64,000 bases of DNA from assembly GCF_003597395.2 (NCBI RefSeq), contig NC_133770.1, forward strand, positions 202,743,316-202,807,315, written 5' to 3'. This document shows, in pieces, positions 1 through 11,169 of the stretch (its first letter is position 1; each line of letters opens with the position of its first letter). Position numbers and translations under genes: made by a program. A model generated the notes under the pieces. The model was not told where the DNA came from, made no database searches, and was given only the letters and a program-made list of their open reading frames with translations. This DNA is from Chelonoidis abingdonii (lineage: Eukaryota; Chordata; Testudines; Testudinidae).

Positions 1-886
1 TCAATTTATGCTCCACTGTAAAACTCATCTCATCTGTGACAATATAAAATGGAATGGGATTATATTTAATCTGAATTTTAGTAGACTTTGGCCAGAGGAA
101 TTCTTAGAATTTTTCCTCCACTATGGGCTATTGGCTCTCAAAAAAATCTGCTTTGAACTTCTGCATGACCATTTCATATCTAGTTTACATGATGATTTTG
201 CAGCAAAATCTTCTTTGCCACAATAGGAATTGCCAGTTATTATGGTTTAACAACAGATTTTTTTTTCCAGCCTGAAAGCAGAAATTCAGTAATCCATTAC
301 TGGAAAACTGCTATCTGGAATGATTCCCTAACCACATATATCCCTAACCACAGTCATCAGAGAATCCTTCGCCACAAAGCTGTTCCTGCTGTTCTTGAAA
401 ATGTGTCATTTTGACCAACATTCCCTGGCCTTTATAGAAGTCGTTTTAAGAGCTGCAATGTTGAGTAAAGTCATGTTTGGATAATTAGCAGGGATGACCC
501 AGTAGGCATCTATCTGATCTGTCCTTTGTTGTTTTGCCAGCACACTTTGAAGTACGAAGAAGTAAACAAATACAGTAACTGGGGAACAGTCAATAAGATT
601 GAAAATTATTTCTCAACTTACAAGTGGCTTTCTGCATGGGGACATGTGGAAATCTGAGGGAGTTTTGTGTCTGCAAGGGTTGGTAAACATATCTACCTGT
701 TACCACCATTGACACCATTTGAGAAACACTCAGTGGCCAGCAAGGCTTCCTTCCACAGATATTTGACTAGGACCAGGCATGAGCCATTGTATTTTTCATC
801 CTATGAATATCTTGGGCTGTTGGATGAATTTCTTGTTCTGACAGAACTTCCATATTCTTATGCCCAGATTGATCATGCATTTGAAT

Positions 887-1127
887 TTGGTCTAGAAAGA
901 CACTGTGGTACAGTTTTCTGGCAATACCTGATATGATTTGGCCTTGCAAAAATGTGTCATTGGGGAACTACTGACTGCAAGATACTCCGACTTCTTTAGA
1001 ACAAAACTTCTGAAAAAGGCATTTTCTAGTCTGATTTTTTCTGAAGCATCTGTTTCTAAGATTTCTGGCATGAGTACATCTAGAAGAATGGGATTCCGGT
1101 AGAAAACTCCATCATTAGATGAAGCCT
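887..1127 (-). pseudogene. Possible decayed coding sequence, family unknown
   Basis: On the minus strand one frame stays open for about 78 codons, with a protein-like composition (mixed charged, aromatic and aliphatic residues; runs such as LLDVLMPEILE and FFRSFVLKKSEYL). It ends at a TAG near 887. A second frame overlapping it continues for about 50 more codons towards 767, as expected from a single frameshift in an old coding sequence. I do not recognise the family. It might be a retropseudogene, a fragment of an old transposase, or chance. There is no start codon or splice site I would defend. Confidence 0.2.
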
Positions 1128-2771
1128 AGCACCCTGAGACAGTCTTGTATTATCTTCTCAGTTGGGCATTGTCTTTCATGCTTCCTTGCAGGGCCCTGTA
1201 ACAAAGCTGGCCTGAGAAATGCAGGGAGCTGAGATACTAGAGATCCCAGCAGCCTGTCAGAATAAAAGGTGGGGATAACAGAAGGTGTTAACATTATGCC
1301 TGTTGTTTAATTCCCATTTTTGCAAAAGACCATATAGAACTAGGAATCTAAATCCCAAGGAGCCTAAACTGGGAGAGAGCATCAAAATAGATTACTTTTT
1401 ACTGTTTACTTAGAAACAGCAATGCTGTCATCAAATAACGTGGCTGAGACATGTCTTAAGGGTTTCCTGCCTCTGCTGCAGTCAGTCTCCTCTAAGTAAA
1501 TAAGCAATTTTATTCCTAGAAACCTTAGGAGATGAACAAGTGCTGCCATTACTCTGGTAAAGACCCTTGGGGCAATGCACAAGCTAGATACCATTCATCT
1601 TCACTGATGGATACGACACTGCTATCAGAGAATCTAAAGATTTCTTTTGTGATTTGCTTGCATGGGGACATAAAGGAAAGTTTTGCTTAGATCTGCTTTT
1701 AATAGAAAATCACTTAAATAGTCTTAATTCTTTGAGACCATCCTTGCAAAATTGTTTGGATGTCAAATTGATTTAGGTATTTTAGATTTATAGCAGTGTT
1801 ATGACCTTCAGTTGACCTGTGGACTGCAAACATGGAAGCTTAAACAATAATCATGTATGCTTCCATTCATCGTCTCTCTTTAAGACCTGAGAGTGTAAAA
1901 CTTCTCTGATTTCCTCCTTTACAGCCTTGGAGATATTTATGTCTTTCTGTATTTGTGAAGGGGACTTTGACTAATATACACTGTCTAGCATGTATACATA
2001 TATTAATAATAAACATATCTGCACTATATACAGTATTAAGCATAAATAGCATTAAGCATAAATATTATAGCAGTTATACAGCCTAAGCTGGCCTATGATT
2101 TTTATATAACATTGCTCACTTATGCTCACTCAATCCTTTGCATTCACTGAAGTTAGTTTTGGCTTGAACTAATAGGGAAGCTGTCAAGATCAGGACAGAT
2201 GAGTACTTTACCATAACAATAGAAAAAGAGTTACACTCACAGGCCAGTGGGACTGTTCAAAAGGAAGTGGACAAGACAGATGATTGTTCTACCCTAGTAC
2301 AGACATAGGAAGTGCCCTCACACCCTTTGGTACCAGGAAGGCATGTGTTTAGAACAAAGAGATAAGGGATAGACCGTGGTACCAGAAAATCAAAGCAGAA
2401 AGCTAATTGGTTAAATCTAGTTTCAGATGATGATGATATTTTACTTGTAAAGAGGTAGGGTTTTAAAAGAAAACTTTAGTAATATACCTTCTGTGTAGGG
2501 TTAATGTTAAAATGCTGCATGAGTGGCTTCCCAAAAACTGGTATTGTATAGGATTTTATATACTATATGGACTGGCTCAGAGCAATAAACCTGACTGACA
2601 TTGTTCTCTTGAATGTATTTTATAATGAACCAAAGGGGTCTATACAGTTTATCAACAGGAAAGACCCCTTGGATAGGCTTGCAGTGGAAATATGCTGTCA
2701 GTTCCTCCAAGATCTACTTCATTACAGACAGCAGAAGGGTTAGTCTTTCCTAGTTCTCAGCACTTTAGACC

Positions 2772-2852
2772 AGACCTTCAGATGATATAAGGCAGCATAG
2801 AATTAACTTCACCAATACACTGACTTATGCTAACTAGAGGATCCTCCACTTA
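2772..2852. repeat. Old palindromic amniote-type repeat
   Basis: The left arm reads ccagaccttcagatgatat and the right arm tgctaactagaggatcct, forming a diverged inverted repeat around a centre resembling the 'attgacttcaatg' core of a common amniote palindromic repeat. Assignment is by recalled pattern and both arms are diverged. Confidence 0.4.
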
Positions 2853-3632
2853 TTTCAACTTGAATGCTGTTGCCTGGGCCTGATTTGGGAAGGACTAAGA
2901 ATTTCATATTGCTGTTGACAGAGGATTTATCTAAAATGGGTTTACAGGCTTAGACCTCTTAGATCGGACAGCAGTAATCAAATAAACACATCTTTCCCAA
3001 CATTGGGGGGTAGCATGTCCTGCCACTCAGTGAACTAGGGTCCCAATCAGTGATATCTAATTTGATCTAATACTGTGCTTCTAAGAGTTTTTTAAATTCA
3101 CCCTGATCCATACTTTATTCACTTTTCTGTCCTAAGCTTTCTCATCTCTTTGCCTGTGAATATTTATAAAAACATTCTAAAAAATGGTGTAAGTAGACAT
3201 CACTGCCCTGATTAGCTCTGCATTGTATCTTATTCAACAACATTATACCATAATGATTAGGAAGGACCACATTGTCAGGAGCAGTCAGAAGTTGTTTTCA
3301 TTAACAATGGTATTGGTGTAACTGTACCACACTCTATTATTTTTCTATTACACTTCAAGCATCTTTCATTTTCTATTCTAGTGAGAGGGATAGTGTGGCC
3401 ATAGATATGGTTTTTTAAAAAAAAACATACTATTTTGAATGATTGGGTAGTAAAGATCCAAAGCACTGAAAAATTCTGGTCTTCTATAGCTACATTTAAA
3501 TTTTTTTAAAACTATGAGGCATCTGTACAACAGAAAGTGATACAAAGGTTCAGAGCTCTGCAGATTTATTTCTGTGTGTTTTGGTCCATAAAAGAAGAAT
3601 TTTGGACTTGAAACCAGCTATCTTCAAGCCCC

Positions 3633-3654
3633 CCACCCCCACTCACACACACAT

Positions 3655-3700
<46 letters not shown>
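3633..3700. repeat. CA/TA compound microsatellite
   Basis: A short C-rich run is followed by imperfect (CA)n and then an uninterrupted (TA)n of about 17 units ending near 3700. The pure TA tract is likely length-variable between individuals. Confidence 0.95.
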
Positions 3701-3702
<2 letters not shown>

Positions 3703-5069
3703 AGAGCAATAATTGTTACAATGAATTCATGGCACCTCTATTTAAAATTAAAATTCTATTTTCCTGTATTTGCTTTATTAAATTAGTTTAAACTACTATG
3801 CAAGATAATGTAGGAAAACTTTGTTTTCCTATTATGTGCCATATTTTCTAAATATTTTTAAATGATACAATGTATGGTACATATTATATACTTGTAATTA
3901 TCTTAAGGAGTTTCTATTTAAAATGTTTAAAGGGAACAGACATAATCAGTTTTTGAGTGCAAAATTATTGTTGCAGGAAAGATCTAAGTTTTGACATTCA
4001 GTTGTTCAGGAACTTTGCCAAGAAGAGAAAAAAATCAGTAGTTTTCTATTAGCTACTAAATCTGCTTATAGATAAGCTTCTCCATTTTTTTGAATCATAG
4101 ATATCAACCATGCGTGGTCATCAGTATCTCATACATATTCAACAGGACAAACTGTTGTGTGATTAAGCCTGTTACAAAGTGACAATATTGTATTTTGTTT
4201 TTATCTCCGGCTCTGTGTACTCAGAACTCATAGGTTATTTCCATCTCATAATCTGAGAACATTGTCTGTGATCTACAAAGAACCAAAACTCCCTAGGTGC
4301 TTGCATTGATGTATATTGCAGATCCAAACTATCCAACACTTTTTAAGTGATCCTGGAGGAATTCCTGTATTTTTATTCTGTTTTTGTTTTTTCCCCAGAA
4401 AGAGTTCAGTAGAAGTCAGAGCCATGTCCCTTGTAAATAGGAATTAATGAAAATTTAGTGGAATTAGTGGAAAATTAGTTTTGAAAATGCACTTTTTTTT
4501 TTTACTATTTTTGTTTTGTGATTTTGTAGCTATCACATTTTTAAATTACTTACACTTTATATTACAGTAGTGCCTAGAAACCCTGATGCTGTACCAATAT
4601 GTAGAAAAAGCCTTCCCCAGAGTTTACGTTCTAGGGCTCAGTCCTGCAATTCACTGTATGCAGGCAATGCAGTACACACTAATGAAGGCCACTGACCTTA
4701 CTAAAAGTATGTCTTCGTGGCAAGTTCTGTAAACAGCTTAGCCTACCTGAGCTAGCATGAATCCAGCTAGTACTGTTAACCATAGAAGTGAAGACAGCAC
4801 AGCAGAAACTTCATCACAGGTAGCACATGCCCAGGACAGACCCTGGATATGTATTCAACTCACTAGCCTGCTCTAAAGCCCATGCTGCATTGTCTTCACT
4901 GCTATTGTTGCTCAAATTAGACAGATTCAGGGTAGCTCAGGTATGCTATCCTGTGCACTGCTTAAGCTGTGTCAACATACTCTTTGACTCTGGAAACACA
5001 TGACAAATTGCAGGATTGAGGCCAAATTTATTAAAGAGATATGGATGGTGTGAACCCTAAGAGAGTCAC
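3701..5069. other. AT-rich DNA, nothing recognised
   Basis: No repeat family, RNA gene or coding exon could be supported here. Homopolymer T and A runs occur (for example near 4492-4503) but no structured element. Confidence 0.5.
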
Positions 5070-5278
5070 TTTCATATGCAAAAACCTTTTCAAAAATCAC
5101 TTCTTTTTGCTTCTTCGCAACATCCGGTTAGTAAAAAATATTTTGCACAAAAATTTGCCATGAGATTTAATGAGTTATCCAGTTTTCTCAGGCATGTTGC
5201 AAACTCTAAAACTCATTGGTTTTTGCCAAAAAAATTAACAAAACACAACTTTTCAGTGAATGTATTGCTCAGCTCTAG
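5070..5278 (-). repeat. AT-rich repeat ending CAGCTCTA (TAGAGCTG family)
   Basis: The sequence is rich in short runs such as 'tttttgcc', 'aaaattt' and 'cagtgaat' and ends at 5277 in ttgctcagctcta. This is the reverse complement of the start of the repeat at 37485 (tagagctgagtgaaaa). I read it as a partial, diverged copy of the same AT-rich family, in the opposite orientation. Confidence 0.45.
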
Positions 5279-5924
5279 TATTAACCTGTACTTAAATTTA
5301 GATAAGAAGAAGATAAAAAGGATGATAATGGTATATAGATCTGAGTTTCCAATATTAGCTTAGAATTTACTTAGCTTGTCAGATGCAAAACTGTACATTT
5401 TAGTCTTCAGGCTTTCAGCTGGAAGGAAAATGTTCCCAGCTGCATTAATCTAATCCTTGCTTGACATTGTCAAATCTGTTTAGGGCAAATATTCATGTTG
5501 TAAATGGAGGTGAAAAACAGTATTTTATTATACAGATAATAGAGGTGAATGAGATCCAAGCTGAAGAATGACTGACATTCCTTTGACAGTTAAATGCACT
5601 TCCTGTATTATGCATTAATCATTGCTATGAAGTAATATCCAGTACTCCTCTGTGGAGTTTTCTGATCTATCAGTGGTGCCAATGTATGTCAATGGGTTGG
5701 TGATTACTCTTTTTCCCGTATATGACTTATCCCTAGATCAAAGGTTAACATATTATTGTAATATTAGAAACATAGAGTACTACATTTTTCAGAAATTATA
5801 ATATATGTAAATTGACATAAAACTGCAATGGAAAAAAAGAGATAGTGATAAATATTTGGTTCAACTTCTTGGCAACACGTGCGATAAGTGATGATGAAAA
5901 TTAAGAATTGTGGCAATAATATAT
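5279..5924. other. AT-rich DNA, nothing recognised
   Basis: No coding potential, RNA gene or repeat boundary can be supported. The right edge is the AATATAT target of the adjacent LTR insertion. Confidence 0.5.
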
Positions 5925-6534
5925 TGTGACACAGTTCCTCCTCTACCTTGGTAGGTCCTGCACTTATTGGCAGATTTGCTCACCTCAGTGATCTTCCCCA
6001 CAGTCTGGGTCAACTCCTCCTGTGTCTGATCAGGAGTTGGGAGGTTTGGGGGGGAACCTGGGCCCGCCCTCTACTCTGGGTTCCAGCCCAGGGCCCTGTG
6101 GATTGCAGCTGTCTATAGTGCCTTCTGTAATAGCTGCATGACAGCTATACCTCCCTGGGCTACTTCCCCATGGCCTCCTCCAAACACCTTCTTTAACCTC
6201 ACCACAGGACCTTCCTCCTGGTGTCTGATAACACTTGTACTCCTTAGTCCTCCAGCAGCACACCCTTTCACTTTCAGCTCTTTGCGCCTCTTGCTCCCAG
6301 CTCCTCACACACACTTCCTTTCCTCTGGCTCCCCCCTCCCTGAGTGGAGTGTGCTCCTTTTTAAACCCAGGTGTCCTAATCAGCCTGTCTGCCTTAATTG
6401 GTTCTAGCAAATTCCTGATTACTCTAGTGCAGCCCCTGCTCTGGTCACTCGGGGAACAGAAAACTACTCATCCAATGACCAGTATATTTGCCCTCTACCA
6501 GACTCCTGTACCCCACTAGTTTGGATCTGTCACA
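5925..6534 (-). mobile_element. Solo LTR (Gypsy/ERV type), antisense
   Basis: The 610-bp unit begins TGTGACACAG and ends CTGTCACA, giving inverted LTR-type termini. The hexamer ATATAT lies directly on both sides (5919-5924 and 6535-6540), so a short target duplication is present, although its length is ambiguous because the target is itself palindromic. Read on the minus strand it contains a TTTAAAAAGG box followed by a purine-rich tract and a GGGCGGGCCCAGG block, as expected for a U3-R-U5 layout. No gag/pol or primer-binding site lies next to it, so recombination to a solo LTR is inferred. An open frame of 126 codons inside it is a low-complexity by-product. Confidence 0.75.
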
Positions 6535-6611
6535 ATATATTATTTGCTGGTGTTTATACTTGGGATAATATATGTTCAATTACTGTGAAAACACCTACAG
6601 CAACAGCTAGG
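6535..6611. other. Short AT-rich spacer
   Basis: Spacer between the LTR target duplication and the first copy of the direct repeat. Nothing recognised. Confidence 0.5.
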
Positions 6612-6780
6612 TAGACTTCACACCTAAACGTTACTATCTAGCTACTCTTCAGTTTCATATTTTTGGATTGAAGAGGGAAAAAATCACCAACAAGATTAAC
6701 ACAATGTTACAAAAGCATCCTTGTACAGATCATTTATCAGTTTAAAATAATAGTAAAGTTGTCATGTTGTCAGTGCTGTG
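6612..6780 (+). repeat. Direct repeat, copy 1
   Basis: This segment (gacttcacacctaaacg at its start; a core reading 'gggaaaaaatcaccaacaa') recurs in the same orientation at 7922-8092. The core of about 120 bp is highly similar, with a few substitutions and one 11-bp gap; similarity then fades through the next 45 bp. It carries no TG/CA ends, inverted termini or poly-A tail, and I do not recognise it as a named family. Confidence 0.85.
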
Positions 6781-7086
6781 GAATGTCGTTGCTACTGCAG
6801 GAATTTTATTGTTCGTGGAGGTCTGATTCCAGCTACACTAGCACACAGTGTAGCATGTTAATTCAGCTGACCTCTTGGCCAGGTTTCATCGACAAAGCAA
6901 AGTACTAATGCCCTGTCAGAGCTAGAGGTATACTAACACGTGTACGCCCATGACAATGGTACAAGCTTGGTCCACCCACCAGGATGCTGTCCCCTTGTTT
7001 GGACAAAGATGCCTCTCCTGTGACTTCTCCTTGCATACCCTGATACAAACATGTTATGTTTTATGCTCCAGATATAGTTAGTTACT
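6781..7086. other. Spacer, nothing recognised
   Basis: About 300 bp of mixed composition with no supported feature. Confidence 0.5.
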
Positions 7087-7098
7087 ACCTTTATCCTT

Positions 7099-7188
7099 AA
7101 AAAGCAGCAAAGAGTCCTGTGGCACCTTACAAACTAACAGATGTATTGGAGCATGAGCTTTCGTGGGTGAATACCCACTTTGTCGGAT
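7099..7188. mobile_element. 90-bp retroposed fragment with 12-bp target duplication
   Basis: The insert (aaaaagcagcaaagagtcct to cccactttgtcggat) is flanked by identical 12-mers ACCTTTATCCTT at 7087-7098 and 7189-7200, which defines the insertion exactly. The sequence matches a repeat I recall as common in turtles and other amniotes, possibly Penelope-like. The family name is not certain. A duplication of variable length and the short insert fit a 5'-truncated retroposition product. Confidence 0.8.
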
Positions 7189-7200
7189 ACCTTTATCCTT

Positions 7201-7779
7201 GTAACTACTAGTTCAGACAAAATATCCTTTAGCCATTATCCTATTCTTAGCTTACGAGCAGTTGGTGTGTTCCTGTACCATCTCTTAAGAATGTGTTAAT
7301 GTAGTTACTTGAGAACTTTGGGCTGCGGCTGCTCGGGCCGGCCCAGAGCTGAGGTCGGCCAGCTGGCCAGCATGGCTGGGGCTTGGGTCAGTGTTAATAA
7401 AAGTTTTGGGATCATGAACATGGGAAGAAATATTCCTATGTTTACCTGTGATGATTAATTCATGCTTTGTTTGCAGCTTCTGGATTGCAAATATTATGGA
7501 TCTCAATGCATCTTTCCAATGATATGTAAGACTGAGGTTCTAACTACATGTAGTCATTAAAAATCCCATCACACTTTTCATAAGGATATGGACATTAGCC
7601 CTGGCATCCTAAATTTCAGTTTGGTTGATTTTATATTATTCCTGTCCTAAGCTGACCAATAAACTGTCCTACTTTCTTTCTTAAACTGCTGTGCAGTGTT
7701 GAATATACACTATTCACAAAGTTTTATGTTTCAACTCAACTGCATTTCATTGATGGATGAAGTGGTTCCTCTCATTGAA
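7201..7779. other. No gene; contains a small GC-rich island
   Basis: Most of this is AT-rich and unrecognised. From about 7320 to 7390 there is an abrupt GC-rich, CpG-containing block (ggctgcggctgctcgggcc) unlike its surroundings, probably a fragment of a GC-rich repeat. No exon could be supported. Confidence 0.5.
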
Positions 7780-7850
7780 TTCAGTTAAGTGTAATGAGAT
7801 CCTTGGGGAGGAATTGCGCTATACAAATGTATGATTACTATTTTTGCTTA
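7780..7850 (+). repeat. Possible L2/SINE 3' tail fragment
   Basis: The motif gatccttggggaggaattgc followed by gctatacaaatg resembles the conserved 3' tail of L2-type LINEs and their SINE partners (pattern 'gggatcc...ggcgctatataaatg'). Only the tail is visible. Confidence 0.4.
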
Positions 7851-7921
7851 ATTATTTTAGCTCTTTTTAATTCTTTGATTTTATTTCTCTAGCTCAAAGC
7901 TATAACATCAAGCACATCTGC

Positions 7922-8092
7922 AGACTTCACGCCTAAACGTCTGTGGAACGTTACTGTCTAGCGACTCTTTAGTTTCATATTTTTGAACAGAAAAGGGAAA
8001 AAATCACCAACAAGGTTAACACAATGTTACAAAAGCATCCTTGAACAGATCATTCAGAATAAAATAAATGTCAGCGACTGCTATGGTCTGCA
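7922..8092 (+). repeat. Direct repeat, copy 2
   Basis: Second copy of the segment at 6612-6780, same orientation, about 1.3 kb downstream. It carries an 11-bp stretch (tctgtggaacg) after 'cctaaacg' that copy 1 lacks. Similarity runs through 'acaatgttacaaaagcatcc' and fades after 'cagatcatt'. Confidence 0.85.
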
Positions 8093-8869
8093 TTCCTATC
8101 ATATCCCTGTTGGCTAAAGGCTATTACTTCTTTTGGGTTTATTTTGCCAGTGTTATTTTCAGGGACAAAAATAAAACACATTTTCAGCTGGCATGACTTG
8201 ATTGGAAACCTAACACTTATCTATTGCTTTTCACACTAGCTCTTTAAAACTAATCATTATAAACAGAAAACTTGAATTTGAGAGCAAAATTTGGAGCAGT
8301 TGTCTAGTATTGTAGTGTAAGAACTTAACTCTCTTTAGACTTCAGGTTGCCCCTTACAAGTCTCAGTTGTGTTGGGTGAATATTAGAGAATGAAAATGAA
8401 GTTTGAATAAAGCACTCACAGCTCTTAGTTGCTTATATGAGTATTTCCAAACCTTTTCTGAGGAATTCTTTACCACACATCCATCTCACTAATCCATGTT
8501 AATCTCTCCTTCACCTGACACAGTGAGATTTTTCTCTTCTCCCCATATGTCATCAACCTTTATATCCACTGACCTCTCATTATATCCCAGGATCCAGCTT
8601 TGTCAAGTAATGGGCAAACTAGTCTAGGAAAAAAATATTAAAATAGTAACAATTTTTTATTAAAAATAAACCATTTTTATAGGACAAAATTTTTTCTTGA
8701 GTATTAAAACAGAAGAGGACATACCCAAGAGGCAAGTGAATAATACAGAGTGGAGGCAATACATGTTGAATTTCACTAGATATACAATTAATGGTTTGTC
8801 CCATTGACCATCTCTTTCCTCAGATAATTCAATTCTGAATTTAATTAGTAACATCATTTTGAATATACC
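8093..8869. other. AT-rich DNA, nothing recognised
   Basis: No supported gene or repeat. Overlapping minus-strand frames near 8620-8914 are AT-rich and hydrophobic by composition only. Confidence 0.5.
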
Positions 8870-10560
8870 CAGATCACAGCTATTGAGTATCAGGAAAGCC
8901 AGAGAAGGGGTCAAGATGATTGAGAAGGTAGGTGATAGGAATTTGGGATAACAGTTGTCTGTGGTTCTAGAAAGAAAAGGTTTGATTTTAGATATGTTCT
9001 AAAGGTTTGGATACAGCCTGTAAGGCAAGCGAAAGGGAGGAGGTAAAGATGATTCCTAAAGCTATGGACCTGAGATATAGGGAGGATGGAGGTGTTGTCA
9101 ACAGTGATGAAGTGGAGTGGGATAGTGGAGAGGGTTTGGACGGAAAGTTGAGGAATTTAGTTTTAGCTGTGTTAAAATTAAATTGAAAACTCCCAGAAGA
9201 GATGTCAGAGAGAGAGAGTTCAAGATGCAGGACTGAATCAGGAGGACACCTCAGGGGCTAAAAGGTAGATTTATGAGACATTGGAAAAAGGATGACAGCT
9301 GAAGATGTATAATGGTTATTTCATATTATTATTATGATTTTACATATGGGGAACCTAAGTCAGAAAGAGGGGAAGTGACTTTCCCAAGTCACCCAGCAGG
9401 CCAATGGCCAAGCCTAGACTGGAACCCAGGTCTGTTGAGTCCCAGTCCAGTGCTCTATATGCAGATGAAATCGTCTAGAAAAATGATGTAAAGGGAGAAA
9501 AGGCAGGGAACTAGAATGGAGTCCTCTATGATCCAAGCAGAAATGGGAAGGAAGGAAGACAGTCCCCTGAAAGAAATGTTGAATTAATGACCAGAAAAGT
9601 ATGCTGAGAACAAGGAAAGGATTGAGGCACAAAAACCCAGAAAAGACAAAGTGCCAAGAAGGAGTGGAGGCCTGACCATGTCAAAAACTGAAGAGTGGTC
9701 AAGAATTATGAGTACGGAGTAAAGTCGCTGAAGAACAAGACAATTAGACTTGGGTAAGAGAAGTATCAGTAGAGTTGGGAGTGTCAAAGATTGGAGGGAA
9801 CTGAGGCTGGAATTGAAGAAAAGGAACTTGAAATAGTGTACATTTGTAGCTGGTATGTTCAATGAGATTGAAGAGGATGAGTCACATGAAATCAGTGGAG
9901 CTGGTGAATGGCTTGAAGGAAGAGACCAAGTGACAAATGTCAATGTCAATGGGAGAAGAAGAGAGATCATGGTGGACTTTGTTGATCATCTCCTTGAAGT
10001 CATCAAGATCCTGATAAGAAATGGAAATATGTTAATGTATAATCAACGATTGGGCAACATTGCTCCAGAGATGGTTAGCAGCAGGCAACAGGAGCAAAGG
10101 AAATGCATGCTGAATAAATCAGGATTGAGGGTTGGTTGAATGGACTTTGTGGTGGTAGAGAGGGACAAAGGAGTTGAGGGTGGAGGAAACTGTATCTGTC
10201 AGTGCAAGGGAGGAAGGAGGGGAATGGGAATGGTAGAAAAGTTGCAGATATTGATGGATTGAGAGCCAGGAGAAGGTGATTGGCAGGAAGCAAGTGGGCA
10301 ATACTGAAAAAAATTAGGTGATGTTCAGATAACTGACAAAGCAAAGAAGGAGCAGTGTTAGGTGAAGGCACAATTGAACAAGTGTCCATTTTGCTGAGTA
10401 GGAGAGGTCCAATGAGGATATGGTTTGGAAGGAGGATAGAGTATGTATGGGGACAGTAGAGAGGACAAGAAATGTGGATGGATGGAGGAAAAACAGAAGG
10501 GGAAAAGAGAGAAGGCATGGTAAGTCAAAGACAAGTATTGGTAGGATGTGGCCATGCCAC
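8870..10560 (-). mobile_element. Ancient L2-clade LINE, antisense, heavily decayed
   Basis: The plus strand is strikingly purine-rich, as seen for antisense L2 copies. On the minus strand, between about 9480 and 9700, the translation still shows the reverse-transcriptase block: a diverged 'LDxSxxFD' (seen as LDHSSVFD), then LLLGTLSFLGF, LFSAYFSGH, and further on VPCLFSLYI. These align in order with the L2 reverse transcriptase (LDLSAAFDTVDH, LSWFSSYLSGR, VLGPLLFSLY). The regions on either side are less clear but keep the same composition. Many stops and frameshifts are present, so it is dead. A CORE-SINE-like unit sits inside it. Confidence 0.65.
9325..9465 (+). repeat. CORE-SINE/MIR-like element
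   Basis: The segment reads through 'ggggaagtgactttcccaag', 'tcacccagcaggccaatggc', 'tggaacccaggtctg' and 'cccagtccagtgctctat', which is the conserved core of MIR-type SINEs. The internal pol III boxes are not clear. It interrupts the minus-strand L2 reverse-transcriptase reading just after the LFSLYI block, which suggests insertion into the L2. Confidence 0.75.
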
Positions 10561-10910
10561 TGAATCAGCTGGCAATTAAGATGCCAAACAGTAGAGGGAT
10601 TAGGCAGTAATCAGTTAGTAAGGGGTAGATAAATAAAGCAATTAACTGAACAGACAATGGAGTGAAGTATAATCAGTTAGATAGGTGGAAAGTCAATTAG
10701 ATAGTGAAACTCGTTATATAGGCAATGCAATGGAATTAAGCAGATAAAATTTAAAGATTAAAAATTAGCTCAGCAAATGAAATCAATAAACAGACAATCA
10801 GCTGAGTAGTGACGCAATTAAACAGGATGAATGCTAAGTTAATAAACAAGTCATCAATGGATTAATAAATTAATTCAGTAGTTAGTCGTGATCAGGAAAG
10901 GCATGATGAG
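10561..10910. repeat. Degenerate AT-rich reiterated sequence
   Basis: Short words such as 'aatcagttag', 'gcaattaa', 'gtcaattag' and 'aataaacag' recur irregularly for about 350 bp without an exact period. It looks like a decayed minisatellite or low-complexity tract adjoining the L2 relic. No coding potential. Confidence 0.45.
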
Positions 10911-11161
10911 CAGTCAAGGAAATGGGGACACTAGGCAGCCAACAGAGAATGAGAATAGTTAGCAGGAGTTCTGGGTGACATCAGTCACTAAACTTAAAAA
11001 TGGCTTCCAGGATATGTCCTCCCTGCTGCTCCTAATGAGGTGTACTACTATGCCCTGTCTGGGAGATCATATTTTGTGTATAGAAACCTATCCAGTGTTT
11101 GGGGATAAGCTTTAAGTAACCCCTCCCAAGAGCATCAGGAGCTGTTTTCTCACTGACTAGC
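10911..11161. other. Spacer, nothing recognised
   Basis: Unremarkable sequence between the reiterated tract and the hAT target site. Confidence 0.5.
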
Positions 11162-11169
11162 ACCTAAGG

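Larger units (their letters stand above)
1..3630. other. Mostly unique AT-rich DNA, no gene recognised
   Basis: No start-to-stop reading frame here resembles a known protein and no splice-bounded exon is evident. The stretch holds a possible relic of coding sequence near its left end and one old palindromic repeat (both listed separately). The rest is ordinary AT-rich sequence with many stop codons in all frames. It could be intergenic or intronic; the sequence alone does not decide. Confidence 0.5.

Noticed and set aside
6030..6519. Overlapping frames of 89-126 codons
   Set aside because: They fall inside a solo LTR and have low-complexity composition.
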